Source of the DNA: CBDHEY01 sp965262305
GTDB taxonomy: Bacteria > Pseudomonadota > Gammaproteobacteria > Pseudomonadales > Cellvibrionaceae
Reading direction: 5' to 3'
Length of the DNA stretch: 64,000 nt
Assembly (NCBI GenBank): GCA_965262305.1
Contig: CBDHEY010000004.1
Span: 806,001-870,000 of the forward strand
The position numbers and the translations under genes are program-made. Shown one piece after another: positions 7,818 to 15,136 of the stretch. Positions within the stretch are counted from its first letter, which is position 1. The number at the start of each line of letters is the position of its first letter. The notes beneath the pieces are model-generated. The model did no database searches, was not told where the DNA came from, and saw nothing but the letters and a program-made list of their open reading frames with translations.

Positions 7818-8078
7818 TTAAAGAGTTTTTAATTCCGGCATTTCACCTGCAGATTGGTTAGCGTAATTGTGTGGTTCCATGCTTTCCTTGTCGTCTTGTT
7901 GTCCCTCTTCGCAATCACCAAATACGGAATTATTTGCAAGCTTTAAGTGGCCTGAAATTATGTCGGAAGGCTTAATTAGTAAATACTCACCATCAGAGTA
8001 ATTCTGATAATTGAGACCGCATAACGCGTATATCCCAGACATGAACAGTCCGAAAATAAAAATTCGATACAAACTCAT
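7818..8078 (-). CDS. Small hypothetical protein with N-terminal hydrophobic segment
   Basis: An 86-residue frame begins with a hydrophobic stretch (residues 4-22, YRIFIFGLFMSGIYALC) that could be a signal or membrane anchor, followed by a polar, acidic tail (CEEGQQDDKES). AAAGGG lies upstream of the ATG at a usual distance. It has no family I recognise. It stands alone between the transporter promoter and the divergent TetR gene and shares its upstream region with the TetR operator, so it may be TetR-controlled. Confidence 0.5.
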   Translation of the reverse strand: MSLYRIFIFGLFMSGIYALCGLNYQNYSDGEYLLIKPSDIISGHLKLANNSVFGDCEEGQQDDKESMEPHNYANQSAGEMPELKTL

Positions 8079-8160
8079 AACATAACCCTTTCATTCTAAT
8101 GAAAGCAAAAGATATTTGTTATTGCTCTTAAAATGCCAAAGTCTAATCAATATATATGTA

Positions 8161-8199
8161 ACAGTGTGAAATATAATGTAACACTATGTTTCACACTGT
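8161..8199. promoter_or_regulatory. Probable TetR operator, long inverted repeat
   Basis: Perfect 11-base arms ACAGTGTGAAA (8161-8171) and TTTCACACTGT (8189-8199) flank a 17-base spacer. The repeat lies 44 bases before the TetR start codon and 83 bases before the start of the divergent small gene. The related run TGTAACA occurs at the left edge and TGTAACAC inside the spacer, so there may be two overlapping sites. Autoregulation by the adjacent TetR protein is the simplest reading. Confidence 0.65.
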
Positions 8200-8242
8200 C
8201 AAGTTGGTAATATGTGCACAATAGACATATTAGGTAGATTTA

Positions 8243-8887
8243 ATGGCTGCGATCGATAGGCACAGAAGGGAAATCACTGAAACTAAAGAAGCGCGTAAGC
8301 AAACTATAATAGAGACGGCTGAGCGTCTCTTTATCGAACGTGGTTTAGCAAATGTAAATATTCAAGATATAGTTAACGCGTGTGAGATCAGCAGGGTGAC
8401 ATTTTATCGCTATTTTCCCGATATCCATCCGTTGTCGATGGAGGTTGCAGGGAGGATGATGGGGAAGATGTACCAAAAGGTGCTGGAAGAACACGGTTGG
8501 TTAGATTTTGCTCCCGATTTTGAAGGTAAGCAGGTCGCTGCTGGCTTTTATACTGGGATGGTTGAAAGTTTTTACTCTATAGAAGATGAATTGGTGTATA
8601 TGGGAACCTTCGATCATCTTTATGCACGTGAGTACCCAAATGAAGAGCTTGCAAAATTTTACATGGAAGCCTTGCACAAAGAGTTAGAAAAGTCTGGGTT
8701 TGATCGGGTTTTTTCAAAAAAATTAAAGGAAAACCAAGACATTTGTGAGCACTTTTATATGGTCGGTAATACTATTTTAGCTGCATTGGAAAGGTTGGCA
8801 GCAAGAGGACGATTATTGGAGAAAGAGCAGGGCACAAGTATCGATGGCCACTTGGAAGTGATCAAGGGCATGCTGCGATCTTTATAG
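8243..8887 (+). CDS. TetR-family transcriptional regulator
   Basis: The N-terminal helix-turn-helix is clear (residues about 18-65: AERLFIERGLANVNIQDIV, then SRVTFYRYFPD). The remaining 150 residues form a ligand domain I cannot assign. It is divergent from the small gene and from the transporter operon, and a 39-base inverted repeat lies in its promoter region. Local regulation of the transporter operon is plausible but unproven. The Shine-Dalgarno (TAGGTA) is weak; the ATG fits the start of the domain. Confidence 0.88.
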   Translation: MAAIDRHRREITETKEARKQTIIETAERLFIERGLANVNIQDIVNACEISRVTFYRYFPDIHPLSMEVAGRMMGKMYQKVLEEHGWLDFAPDFEGKQVAAGFYTGMVESFYSIEDELVYMGTFDHLYAREYPNEELAKFYMEALHKELEKSGFDRVFSKKLKENQDICEHFYMVGNTILAALERLAARGRLLEKEQGTSIDGHLEVIKGMLRSL

Positions 8888-8914
8888 AGTAGTTATTAAT
8901 AGCTGTTTGATAGT

Positions 8915-9907
8915 TTATTTGCTTGCTTTAAACGCGTCGGCAAATATTTCCGCTAGGCTCGCATCTTGTAAATAACATTGACGTTTCATTTTCTTAACGA
9001 ATGATTCTGCACCGCATAGAAAAACGGCATAGTCCTTAAGCGATGGTAATATGGACTTGGCTATCTCGTAAACATCGCCTTCGTGAGTGGAAACTGGTCC
9101 AGAAATTTGGCCGTTATTTGTTTGCAGAGCAACATAGTGAACAGACAGGTTTGAATGTTCCTCGGATAACCTAGCTATTTCTTCTGTTAGGTAAAATTTT
9201 TCAATATCCTGAGCACCTAAGATAAGAGATATTGGCCCTGAGTGACCCTGGTCAAGCGCATCGCGAAGAATTCCATATAATGGAGCTAGGCCCGTACCAA
9301 TTCCGCTGAGCAAAATCGGCTTGTTTTTATCTTCTAAACAGTAAAAGCATTCACCCAAAGGGCCTTGTATTTCAATTGAACTGTCCATGTTCAAATTTTC
9401 CCACGCCCAATCGCTGAATGCGCCGTTAGGTACGTGTTTTATATGAAATTCTAGATAATTTTCTGTGGGAGTGCTGGCGATAGAATAACTACGAGCAATT
9501 GAGTCATCTCGCCAAAGATTTACGAATTGACCTGGTTTATATTCAATATCAGTTTCTATGCGTATTCGAAAAATATTTTGATTCAGTGAGTTTTTTTCTA
9601 TCACTTTTCCAGTAATAGTCGATTTGGTTATGTCGAGATCAGCTGCTTCGAAATCGCCGCTTGGAATACAGCTACAACAAAGAAATTGTCCAGCTTCTTT
9701 TTGTGATGCTTTTAGTCCCTGTTGTGCGGATACAGGAATAGGTCGCGATGGAGAAGTCATCAAACATGTATGGCATATTCCAGCCTGACAGCCATAGGGT
9801 ACGTCTATACCTGTTCGTAAAAGCCCCTCCAATACACTTTCGTTATTTCTTAATTCAATTGAAACTGATTCTTGTGAATTTCTCGGTGTATATTTTAAGA
9901 GGGGCAT
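8915..9907 (-). CDS. Ferredoxin-NAD(P)H reductase with N-terminal 2Fe-2S domain
   Basis: The protein has three domains. A plant-type ferredoxin comes first, with Cys40, Cys45, Cys48 and Cys78 in the spacing C-X4-C-X2-C-X29-C. An FAD domain follows with the RSYSIAS motif, then a nucleotide-binding domain with GIGTGLAP and the terminal FLCGAESFV. This architecture is used by oxygenase reductases and by the reductase half of flavohaemoglobin-like systems. It is encoded 29 bases downstream of a truncated globin gene on the same strand, so it may keep that haem reduced for nitric oxide dioxygenation or feed electrons to the neighbouring cytochromes. No oxygenase component is visible nearby. It ends convergently with the TetR gene. 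Confidence 0.88.
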   Translation of the reverse strand: MPLLKYTPRNSQESVSIELRNNESVLEGLLRTGIDVPYGCQAGICHTCLMTSPSRPIPVSAQQGLKASQKEAGQFLCCSCIPSGDFEAADLDITKSTITGKVIEKNSLNQNIFRIRIETDIEYKPGQFVNLWRDDSIARSYSIASTPTENYLEFHIKHVPNGAFSDWAWENLNMDSSIEIQGPLGECFYCLEDKNKPILLSGIGTGLAPLYGILRDALDQGHSGPISLILGAQDIEKFYLTEEIARLSEEHSNLSVHYVALQTNNGQISGPVSTHEGDVYEIAKSILPSLKDYAVFLCGAESFVKKMKRQCYLQDASLAEIFADAFKASK

Positions 9908-9936
9908 GTTTTTTACTGCTTGAAGGTTAGAGTCTA

Positions 9937-10329
9937 TTACTTGTTCAGAACGTCGTCTTTTACGCTTACAGCAATAGCCACAATTTCGTCAATTTCGGCT
10001 TGACCAACATTAAGTTCTTGTAATGTTCCGACAAGGTTCTCAGCTACTGCGTTAAAATGCTCTTCGGTCAGCGACATGTGTTTGTGCGCTTCTCTCATAT
10101 CCTTACCAGTATAGTTATTTGGACCGCCAAAGGCCATAGTCAAAAATGCTTTTTGCTTGGCGCGTTGTGCTTCCATATCGACAGTGTCAAAAAATTCACT
10201 GATTCGATCGTCTGCTAAGACTTTTTTATAAAAAATATCTACTGCTGCATCCACAGCAGCTACGCCGCCGATTTTTTCGAAAACTGACATAGGTTTCTCC
10301 GCCTTTTTCTTTTTGAATAAACCAAACAT
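9937..10329 (-). CDS. Truncated haemoglobin (group I-like)
   Basis: This 130-residue protein matches the 2-over-2 globin fold: FEKIGGVAAVDAAVDIFYKKVLAD at the N-terminus, FFDTVDM, FGGPNNYTG, and the proximal-histidine segment REAHKHMSL. Such globins bind oxygen and nitric oxide and can detoxify nitric oxide when a reductase recycles them. A reductase gene lies directly downstream. A second possible start, 13 codons in (MSVFEKIGG), also has a good Shine-Dalgarno (AAGGCGGAG); the first ATG has AAAGGG. The extra lysine-rich leader (FKKKKAEK) is absent from most relatives, so the true start is uncertain by 13 codons. Confidence 0.9.
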   Translation of the reverse strand: MFGLFKKKKAEKPMSVFEKIGGVAAVDAAVDIFYKKVLADDRISEFFDTVDMEAQRAKQKAFLTMAFGGPNNYTGKDMREAHKHMSLTEEHFNAVAENLVGTLQELNVGQAEIDEIVAIAVSVKDDVLNK

Positions 10330-10345
10330 AGTTTAGCCCTTTAAG

Positions 10346-10684
10346 TTAATTTTTCTCAACCTGAGATAACATGAATTTTACGGCTTGTGTGATTTGCTCT
10401 TCATTAAGATCGGTCGCTCCGCCTTTAGGTGGCATTAATCCAAAACCTTCGGTTACATGTTTTACTAAAGTCTCGAGGGGTTGATTTTTTCTATCAGACC
10501 ACATTTTTGTATTGCCTAAAACAGGAGCGCCATTAATGCCTTGTGCATGACATACTTTGCAGTTTTTATTAACGATTTCTTCTCCTGCTAAAAGATCTGC
10601 CGCTGCTTTTTTTTCTTCAGGGCTTTCACTCTTGGAACAACCAAAAACGGAAAGTGCAATTGTTAATATAAAAAGTAATCTCAT
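10346..10684 (-). CDS. Lipoprotein monohaem cytochrome c
   Basis: The start at 10684 gives a lipoprotein signal (MRLLFILTIALSVFGC, lipobox VFGC) followed by a class I cytochrome c domain with a CKVCH haem site and a GLMPPKGG methionine-ligand loop. A longer frame upstream has no signal-like N-terminus, and AAAAGG precedes this ATG. The mature protein is about 95 residues, similar to cytochromes c5 or c551. It should be a membrane-tethered periplasmic electron carrier between the other redox proteins of this cluster. Confidence 0.88.
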   Translation of the reverse strand: MRLLFILTIALSVFGCSKSESPEEKKAAADLLAGEEIVNKNCKVCHAQGINGAPVLGNTKMWSDRKNQPLETLVKHVTEGFGLMPPKGGATDLNEEQITQAVKFMLSQVEKN

Positions 10685-10750
10685 AAAAAAGCCTTTTAAA
10701 AAAACCGGGGAAGATCCCCGGTAGCAAGCGCCCAATGTCAACCGTTACAA

Positions 10751-11323
10751 TTAAAGAGGTACTCGAATTACAACGCCACCCATAACTTCGCCAACTTTAA
10801 AGTCAGTCTTGGGTGTGTCTTTGTGTTCGTTATGACAGTTCGTGCAAGCATCACTAACTGCAACATCTGGATAAACCGCAGTAAAGTAAGTTACGTCTCC
10901 CAACTTTTCTTCACCGTAATAGTTTTCACCTGGATTTGCTGCGATGAATTCTAAGCCTTGTTTTTCAACTGGAGTCTTAGGTGCATTCTGCTTGTTGATC
11001 GGCCAAATTGATTGCAATGAATAAGTGAAGTCATCAGTTAGGTCTGCAACTGCTTCAGCGCCCGCACGAAACATTTGCGCAGGAAGAGGAGCGCCGTTAT
11101 CTAGGTCTTTCCAGTGCTCTGCTGGTTTAATCGTTCCCGCACCTGCAGGTCCTAAACGCTTAACAATTAATTTTGTATAGTTCGTTCGGTCTGCTTTCAT
11201 TACTGCGAAAAGAGAATCCGTATATTTTTTTGGTTCAATTCCGCCAGTAGATTCTTCCCCTCCGCAGCTCGTGAGTAATAACAAGCTGGATACCATTGCA
11301 GTGATTGCAATATTTTTTTTCAT
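10751..11323 (-). CDS. Tll0287-like (DUF3365) haem lipoprotein
   Basis: A lipoprotein signal ends at LLTSC, so the mature protein is anchored. Near the C-terminus CTNCHNEH is a c-type haem site, and the surrounding text (YFTAVYPDVAVSDACTNCHN, then GEVMGGVVIRVPL) is characteristic of the DUF3365/Tll0287 fold, a PAS-like haem domain often fused to sensors but also found alone. The ATG at 11323 is preferred because AAGGG lies just before it. In this cluster it may sense or carry electrons in the periplasm. Confidence 0.8.
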   Translation of the reverse strand: MKKNIAITAMVSSLLLLTSCGGEESTGGIEPKKYTDSLFAVMKADRTNYTKLIVKRLGPAGAGTIKPAEHWKDLDNGAPLPAQMFRAGAEAVADLTDDFTYSLQSIWPINKQNAPKTPVEKQGLEFIAANPGENYYGEEKLGDVTYFTAVYPDVAVSDACTNCHNEHKDTPKTDFKVGEVMGGVVIRVPL

Positions 11324-11354
11324 AGTTTCACCCTTCATATAATAAATAAAAAAA

Positions 11355-12686
11355 TTATTTTTGATCTCTCTTAAGTGCCCAATCTATAGATTCAATATGT
11401 GTGCCAGGTTTTCCATTGAAGTTGTTCTCGATAAGTTTTGGATCGGCAAGCGCATTGATCGAAAAACCTAAACCATGGCAATCCATGCATACTGGACGTA
11501 TCATTTTTTCGTTTGGACGAAGGTTATAGTTTTGGTTGTGATCGACCATAACTATTTGATGTCCATTAATATTTTTTTCTATTCTAGGCATGTGACAGGT
11601 TGCACATGTCACGCTTGCACTGTTGTTGGTCGGGTTTTTATTTTCTTGTGCCCAAAGCTTTCCGTGTGGAGAATCTTTGTAAGATTTTGAATGGTTGTCA
11701 GCATGACAATTCAAACAGCTTTCAACTTGAGCGGTTTTTGTATCGAAAGTGTGCGAATTGTGGCATGCGTTGCACCCATGTTGAACATTAAGCATGTCTT
11801 TGTTAAATAATAAATCTGATTCACCTGGTGAAATTGCATCTGAATAATAATTAACATCTTTAGCTAAACGCATTCCATGTTTACCGGCAGAAAAAGTTTT
11901 AACTTCGTTCTCATGACAGGTCGAGCATTGAGTAATTGTAGGTTTTTCAATCCACGTATTTGGTTTATTCTCATCACTATGACAGCCTCCACAAGTAACG
12001 CCAGCTTGAGCGTGACTGCTAGCTTGCCAATCATGTGTTTGCTTAGTATGTTTCGCCATTTTATCTTCAAAGAGTCTCGAAGCGGATTTTTCAACATGTC
12101 TAGTGGCTAACAGTTTTGCTCCTGATCGTTCAGGAACTTCAGCAACGGCTTTTAACCAAGGTTGATTGGAGTTTTCTACTAAAAACTCTTCGTATAGTGC
12201 TCGATTGTCGTGGAAGTTGTGACAACCTGCTGAAGCACAACTATCAAAAGGTAGGTCTTTATGGCTCTCTCTTTCTTCACCAACTTCTTTGTGGCAGTGA
12301 TAGCAATAATCGTCTGGAAGTGTCAGTCCCATCTCTAGAGTGCGTTCTTTGTGATGTTCCGTATGGCAGCTAATGCAATACCGCGCATCAATGATCTCTA
12401 AACGATAAGCATCTCTGGGATCGGTAAATTTTTTCTTTGGATGGGAATCGTGGGCGTTTTTAAGCTCTTCTTCATGACAATTCATGCACGCATTTTGAAG
12501 AATCTCTTTTCCGCCAAAGGGTTCGATATGGCAAGCAGTGCATTCCATTTCAATTTGATAATGTCCGTAAGATGTGTCGCCGATTAAAAATTCCGACTTA
12601 TCTTCGCTTGCCGTGATCTTCGTAAAAAAGTATGTGCCTAGTCCTATTGTTAAAACTAGCCAAAAAATCCAAAGTAGTTTATTCAT
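11355..12686 (-). CDS. Membrane-anchored multihaem cytochrome c with eleven haem motifs
   Basis: The N-terminal hydrophobic helix (MNKLLWIFWLVLTIGLGTYFF) anchors a periplasmic domain with eleven haem sites. Ten are CXXCH (CTACH, CMNCH, CISCH, CYHCH, CGGCH, CSTCH, CNACH, CLNCH, CATCH, CMDCH) and one is a CX4CH variant (CASAGCH). The region around CATCHMPR resembles octahaem hydroxylamine oxidoreductase/NrfA-like relatives, but no family can be fixed by eye. The ATG at 12686 is five bases past the stop of the NirB-like gene, so translation is coupled. With that membrane flavoprotein it could form a route from cytoplasmic NAD(P)H to a periplasmic haem wire or reductase. Confidence 0.85.
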   Translation of the reverse strand: MNKLLWIFWLVLTIGLGTYFFTKITASEDKSEFLIGDTSYGHYQIEMECTACHIEPFGGKEILQNACMNCHEEELKNAHDSHPKKKFTDPRDAYRLEIIDARYCISCHTEHHKERTLEMGLTLPDDYCYHCHKEVGEERESHKDLPFDSCASAGCHNFHDNRALYEEFLVENSNQPWLKAVAEVPERSGAKLLATRHVEKSASRLFEDKMAKHTKQTHDWQASSHAQAGVTCGGCHSDENKPNTWIEKPTITQCSTCHENEVKTFSAGKHGMRLAKDVNYYSDAISPGESDLLFNKDMLNVQHGCNACHNSHTFDTKTAQVESCLNCHADNHSKSYKDSPHGKLWAQENKNPTNNSASVTCATCHMPRIEKNINGHQIVMVDHNQNYNLRPNEKMIRPVCMDCHGLGFSINALADPKLIENNFNGKPGTHIESIDWALKRDQK

Positions 12687-12691
12687 GGTGA

Positions 12692-14713
12692 TTAAAAATA
12701 ATAAACGGTAAGTATGTGAGTGCCGAGAAGTATCGGAAGCGGCCAGGTAATTAAGATGTGAGCCCAGGACCAAAATCTACGTAGTCGAATCGCCGTTGCA
12801 GATTTAAAGTTGTGCCCAAGGGATAATACCGTGGCAGCAATTGATCCTAATGAAATCACAGCAATAAAATCGATCATTAAAATTCGATTGAAATTTTCTC
12901 CAAAATGAAATCCGGTATGCAGGATTAGGATTGATGCGCAAAGTACACCTAATAAAATATGGAACAATCTCCAGTAAGCAAAATGCCCTAGCTTTTGTTT
13001 GGAGAGTTTTTTTCGCAAAGACATAATTAAACCAAGTGCAGATAAGCCTAAAAGGGTAAAACCCGTTACTTGCTTAAAGTACTTGTCGTTCCAGATTTTT
13101 TCCAATGTGCCCACCGTCTGAACTGAGTCTGAAGGAGTGAGACCTGGCTGGAAAGTAATGATCGATATAATAGCTAAAGCCAAACAACTAAGAATTAAAG
13201 TGGGCAACCAAGTTTTCTCTTTTTCTCTTGGGCCTGTACTACCGGTGAGTTGTTCTATTAATGGTTTGCAAGAACCGCATACGGTGCCCGCCCCAGTATA
13301 ATCCCGTAATGATTTAGGTGCGTTATAGCCTTTGTCCATGGCGTTGATTAAATCTTGGTGAGAAATGCTATTACATTGGCAAATTATCGATTCTAATGGC
13401 CACTTGCTTACATCTTGATTTCCACCTTCACCGAAATAAACATTACCTGTTAGTAAAAACCACAGTCGCTGCCACGGCCAAATTCTTCGATGATTCTGGT
13501 AGCTCTCTTGTATTCTTTGCTGCTCGCTCCAATCCCCATAAGATAGCGCACCAATGAGTCTTCCCTTGTAAATTGTTAGCTTTCGATAGGTATTATTTTT
13601 CTTGCTACGGTGAAAAATTTCTTGCAATTGAGGCCGCTTGTGAACATCTGCTACCTCGCCCATGCTACAAACTGATTCACCAATAACCTTTAAACGACTA
13701 ATGGAGAGCGAGCCGACATAACGAGCATCACCTCCGGTTATCACGTCAGCGCATATCGCGGCTTGCTCATAACCTGGGTTAACTAAGCCATAGGTTTGTC
13801 CTTGGTACTCTGAACATTCTCCTATTGCAAAAATATTATTCGCTGATGTTCGCAGATGATCATCGACAACAATTCCATTGGCGACTTTAAGTTTTGCGTT
13901 TCTAGCGATCTCTTTATTCGGTTTAATACCCGCACAAATTAAAACTGTATCGCACTCCACCGTCTGTTTGTCTCGAGTGACGACACCGGTTACTCTTCCA
14001 TCGCCTAAAATTTCTCTCACACCTGAATTGGTAATAACCTCAACCCCGAGATCGGTAACGCGTTTTTGCAATAGAACAGCTGCTGGATCATCGAGCTGCC
14101 TGTTCATTAGTCTAGGGCCTTGTTGAACTAAGGTGACTTTTGTGTTGAAACGAAGTAGCGCTTTAGCGGCTTCTAGCCCAAGTAGCCCACCTCCAATAAC
14201 AACGATATGCCTCGCGCGGGCAACTCGAGAAAAAAGAGATTCAGTATCTTTTAAGCTTCGAAAGCTATATACACCTTGTTGTTCATAGCCGGGAATATTT
14301 GGTGTATGAGGCCGCGCTCCAGTCGCGATAACAAGATTGTCGTAATCGTGAATATTTCCGTAGCTGTCTTCGACTTGATTTTTATCTGGATATATTGCTT
14401 TTATCGCACAAATTTCAAAATTAAAACCTGGGTGTATTTTTTCATCGGGAAGCTTTGACTGGATAGCGTCATAGTCTATTTCCCCTGCAAGCAATGCTGA
14501 AAGTTGCACCCGGTTGTAAGGCTGATATGGTTCGTTGCCAAACACCTTGACGTTAGCGTTAGGTTCTCGCTTGAGTAACTCGTGAGCAAACCGAATACCA
14601 GCAGGACCAGAGCCAATAACGATCGTTTTTGCTCGCAGCCCAGTCTCTGGATAATAGTGGTTAACAAGGTTTTCGGATTCTTGTTCTCTTTTTGGTGCTG
14701 CTAAACTGGTCAT
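12692..14713 (-). CDS. NirB-N-like flavoprotein fused to BFD 2Fe-2S and a five-helix haem-type membrane domain
   Basis: Residues about 30-330 form a NirB/rubredoxin-reductase-type FAD/NAD(P)H domain (GSGPAGIRFAHEL; IGGGLLGLEAAKALLRF; AIGECSE). A BFD-like 2Fe-2S domain follows (ICQCNS, then CGSC). The sirohaem/4Fe-4S domains of true nitrite reductase are absent. Instead the C-terminal 170 residues hold about five hydrophobic helices with histidines placed as in b-type haem proteins (RLFHILLG, LHTGFH, AHILI, GTHIL). The fusion should pass electrons from cytoplasmic NAD(P)H to the membrane and out to the neighbouring cytochromes. It is first in its operon. A start far upstream is unlikely since the next 420 bases are non-coding. 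Confidence 0.85.
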   Translation of the reverse strand: MTSLAAPKREQESENLVNHYYPETGLRAKTIVIGSGPAGIRFAHELLKREPNANVKVFGNEPYQPYNRVQLSALLAGEIDYDAIQSKLPDEKIHPGFNFEICAIKAIYPDKNQVEDSYGNIHDYDNLVIATGARPHTPNIPGYEQQGVYSFRSLKDTESLFSRVARARHIVVIGGGLLGLEAAKALLRFNTKVTLVQQGPRLMNRQLDDPAAVLLQKRVTDLGVEVITNSGVREILGDGRVTGVVTRDKQTVECDTVLICAGIKPNKEIARNAKLKVANGIVVDDHLRTSANNIFAIGECSEYQGQTYGLVNPGYEQAAICADVITGGDARYVGSLSISRLKVIGESVCSMGEVADVHKRPQLQEIFHRSKKNNTYRKLTIYKGRLIGALSYGDWSEQQRIQESYQNHRRIWPWQRLWFLLTGNVYFGEGGNQDVSKWPLESIICQCNSISHQDLINAMDKGYNAPKSLRDYTGAGTVCGSCKPLIEQLTGSTGPREKEKTWLPTLILSCLALAIISIITFQPGLTPSDSVQTVGTLEKIWNDKYFKQVTGFTLLGLSALGLIMSLRKKLSKQKLGHFAYWRLFHILLGVLCASILILHTGFHFGENFNRILMIDFIAVISLGSIAATVLSLGHNFKSATAIRLRRFWSWAHILITWPLPILLGTHILTVYYF

Positions 14714-15136
14714 TTTTCCAAGTGTTTTTTTCGATTAAAGCGCTTCTTTTTGATATTGCTTAGCAAGCAGCTTGCCAAATGTATTTTTTGTAAATTAAGT
14801 TGCCGTATGCGCGTGTTTTGCTTTACAAGGGTGCAGGCGGGTGGTTTAGATGTGGAGTAATTATTCTCATTTTTAGAGTAAATGCATTTTTCTTGTGGTA
14901 ATTTGGAGCAGAAAGCTCGTGTTTTGCATTGTTTTGTGGCGTAAATGTCGTTGCGTCAACCATTAGATATATCTAATTTAACCTTTCAACTTTTTCTTTA
15001 ATGATCCATAAAGCAATTGAAAACCTCATTTTTTGCAAAATTAGATATTCGAATCCTATGCTATTCTTTTATTAACTTGCATTTGAATTTGACGCCACGA
15101 ACTTTTTAACGTTTTACACGGATATTTCTTGAATCA
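14714..15136. promoter_or_regulatory. Divergent control region between the redox operon and the chemoreceptor
   Basis: No gene is seen in these 423 bases. A perfect 16-base palindrome ATTAGATATATCTAAT lies at 14962-14977, and a partial copy of its half (TTAGATATTCGAAT) occurs at about 15041. At 14879-14889 the run TAAATGCATTT matches ten of eleven bases of the NsrR half-site as known from enterobacteria. NsrR control would suit an operon with a globin, but the second half-site is missing. A FNR-like box was looked for and not found. Confidence 0.4.

Noticed and set aside
12692..14713. Assimilatory nitrite reductase NirB
   Set aside because: Only the FAD/NAD and BFD parts are present; sirohaem and 4Fe-4S domains are replaced by a membrane domain.
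15040..15060. Possible tRNA T-arm (TTCGAATCC)
   Set aside because: No acceptor, D-arm or anticodon stem fits around it.
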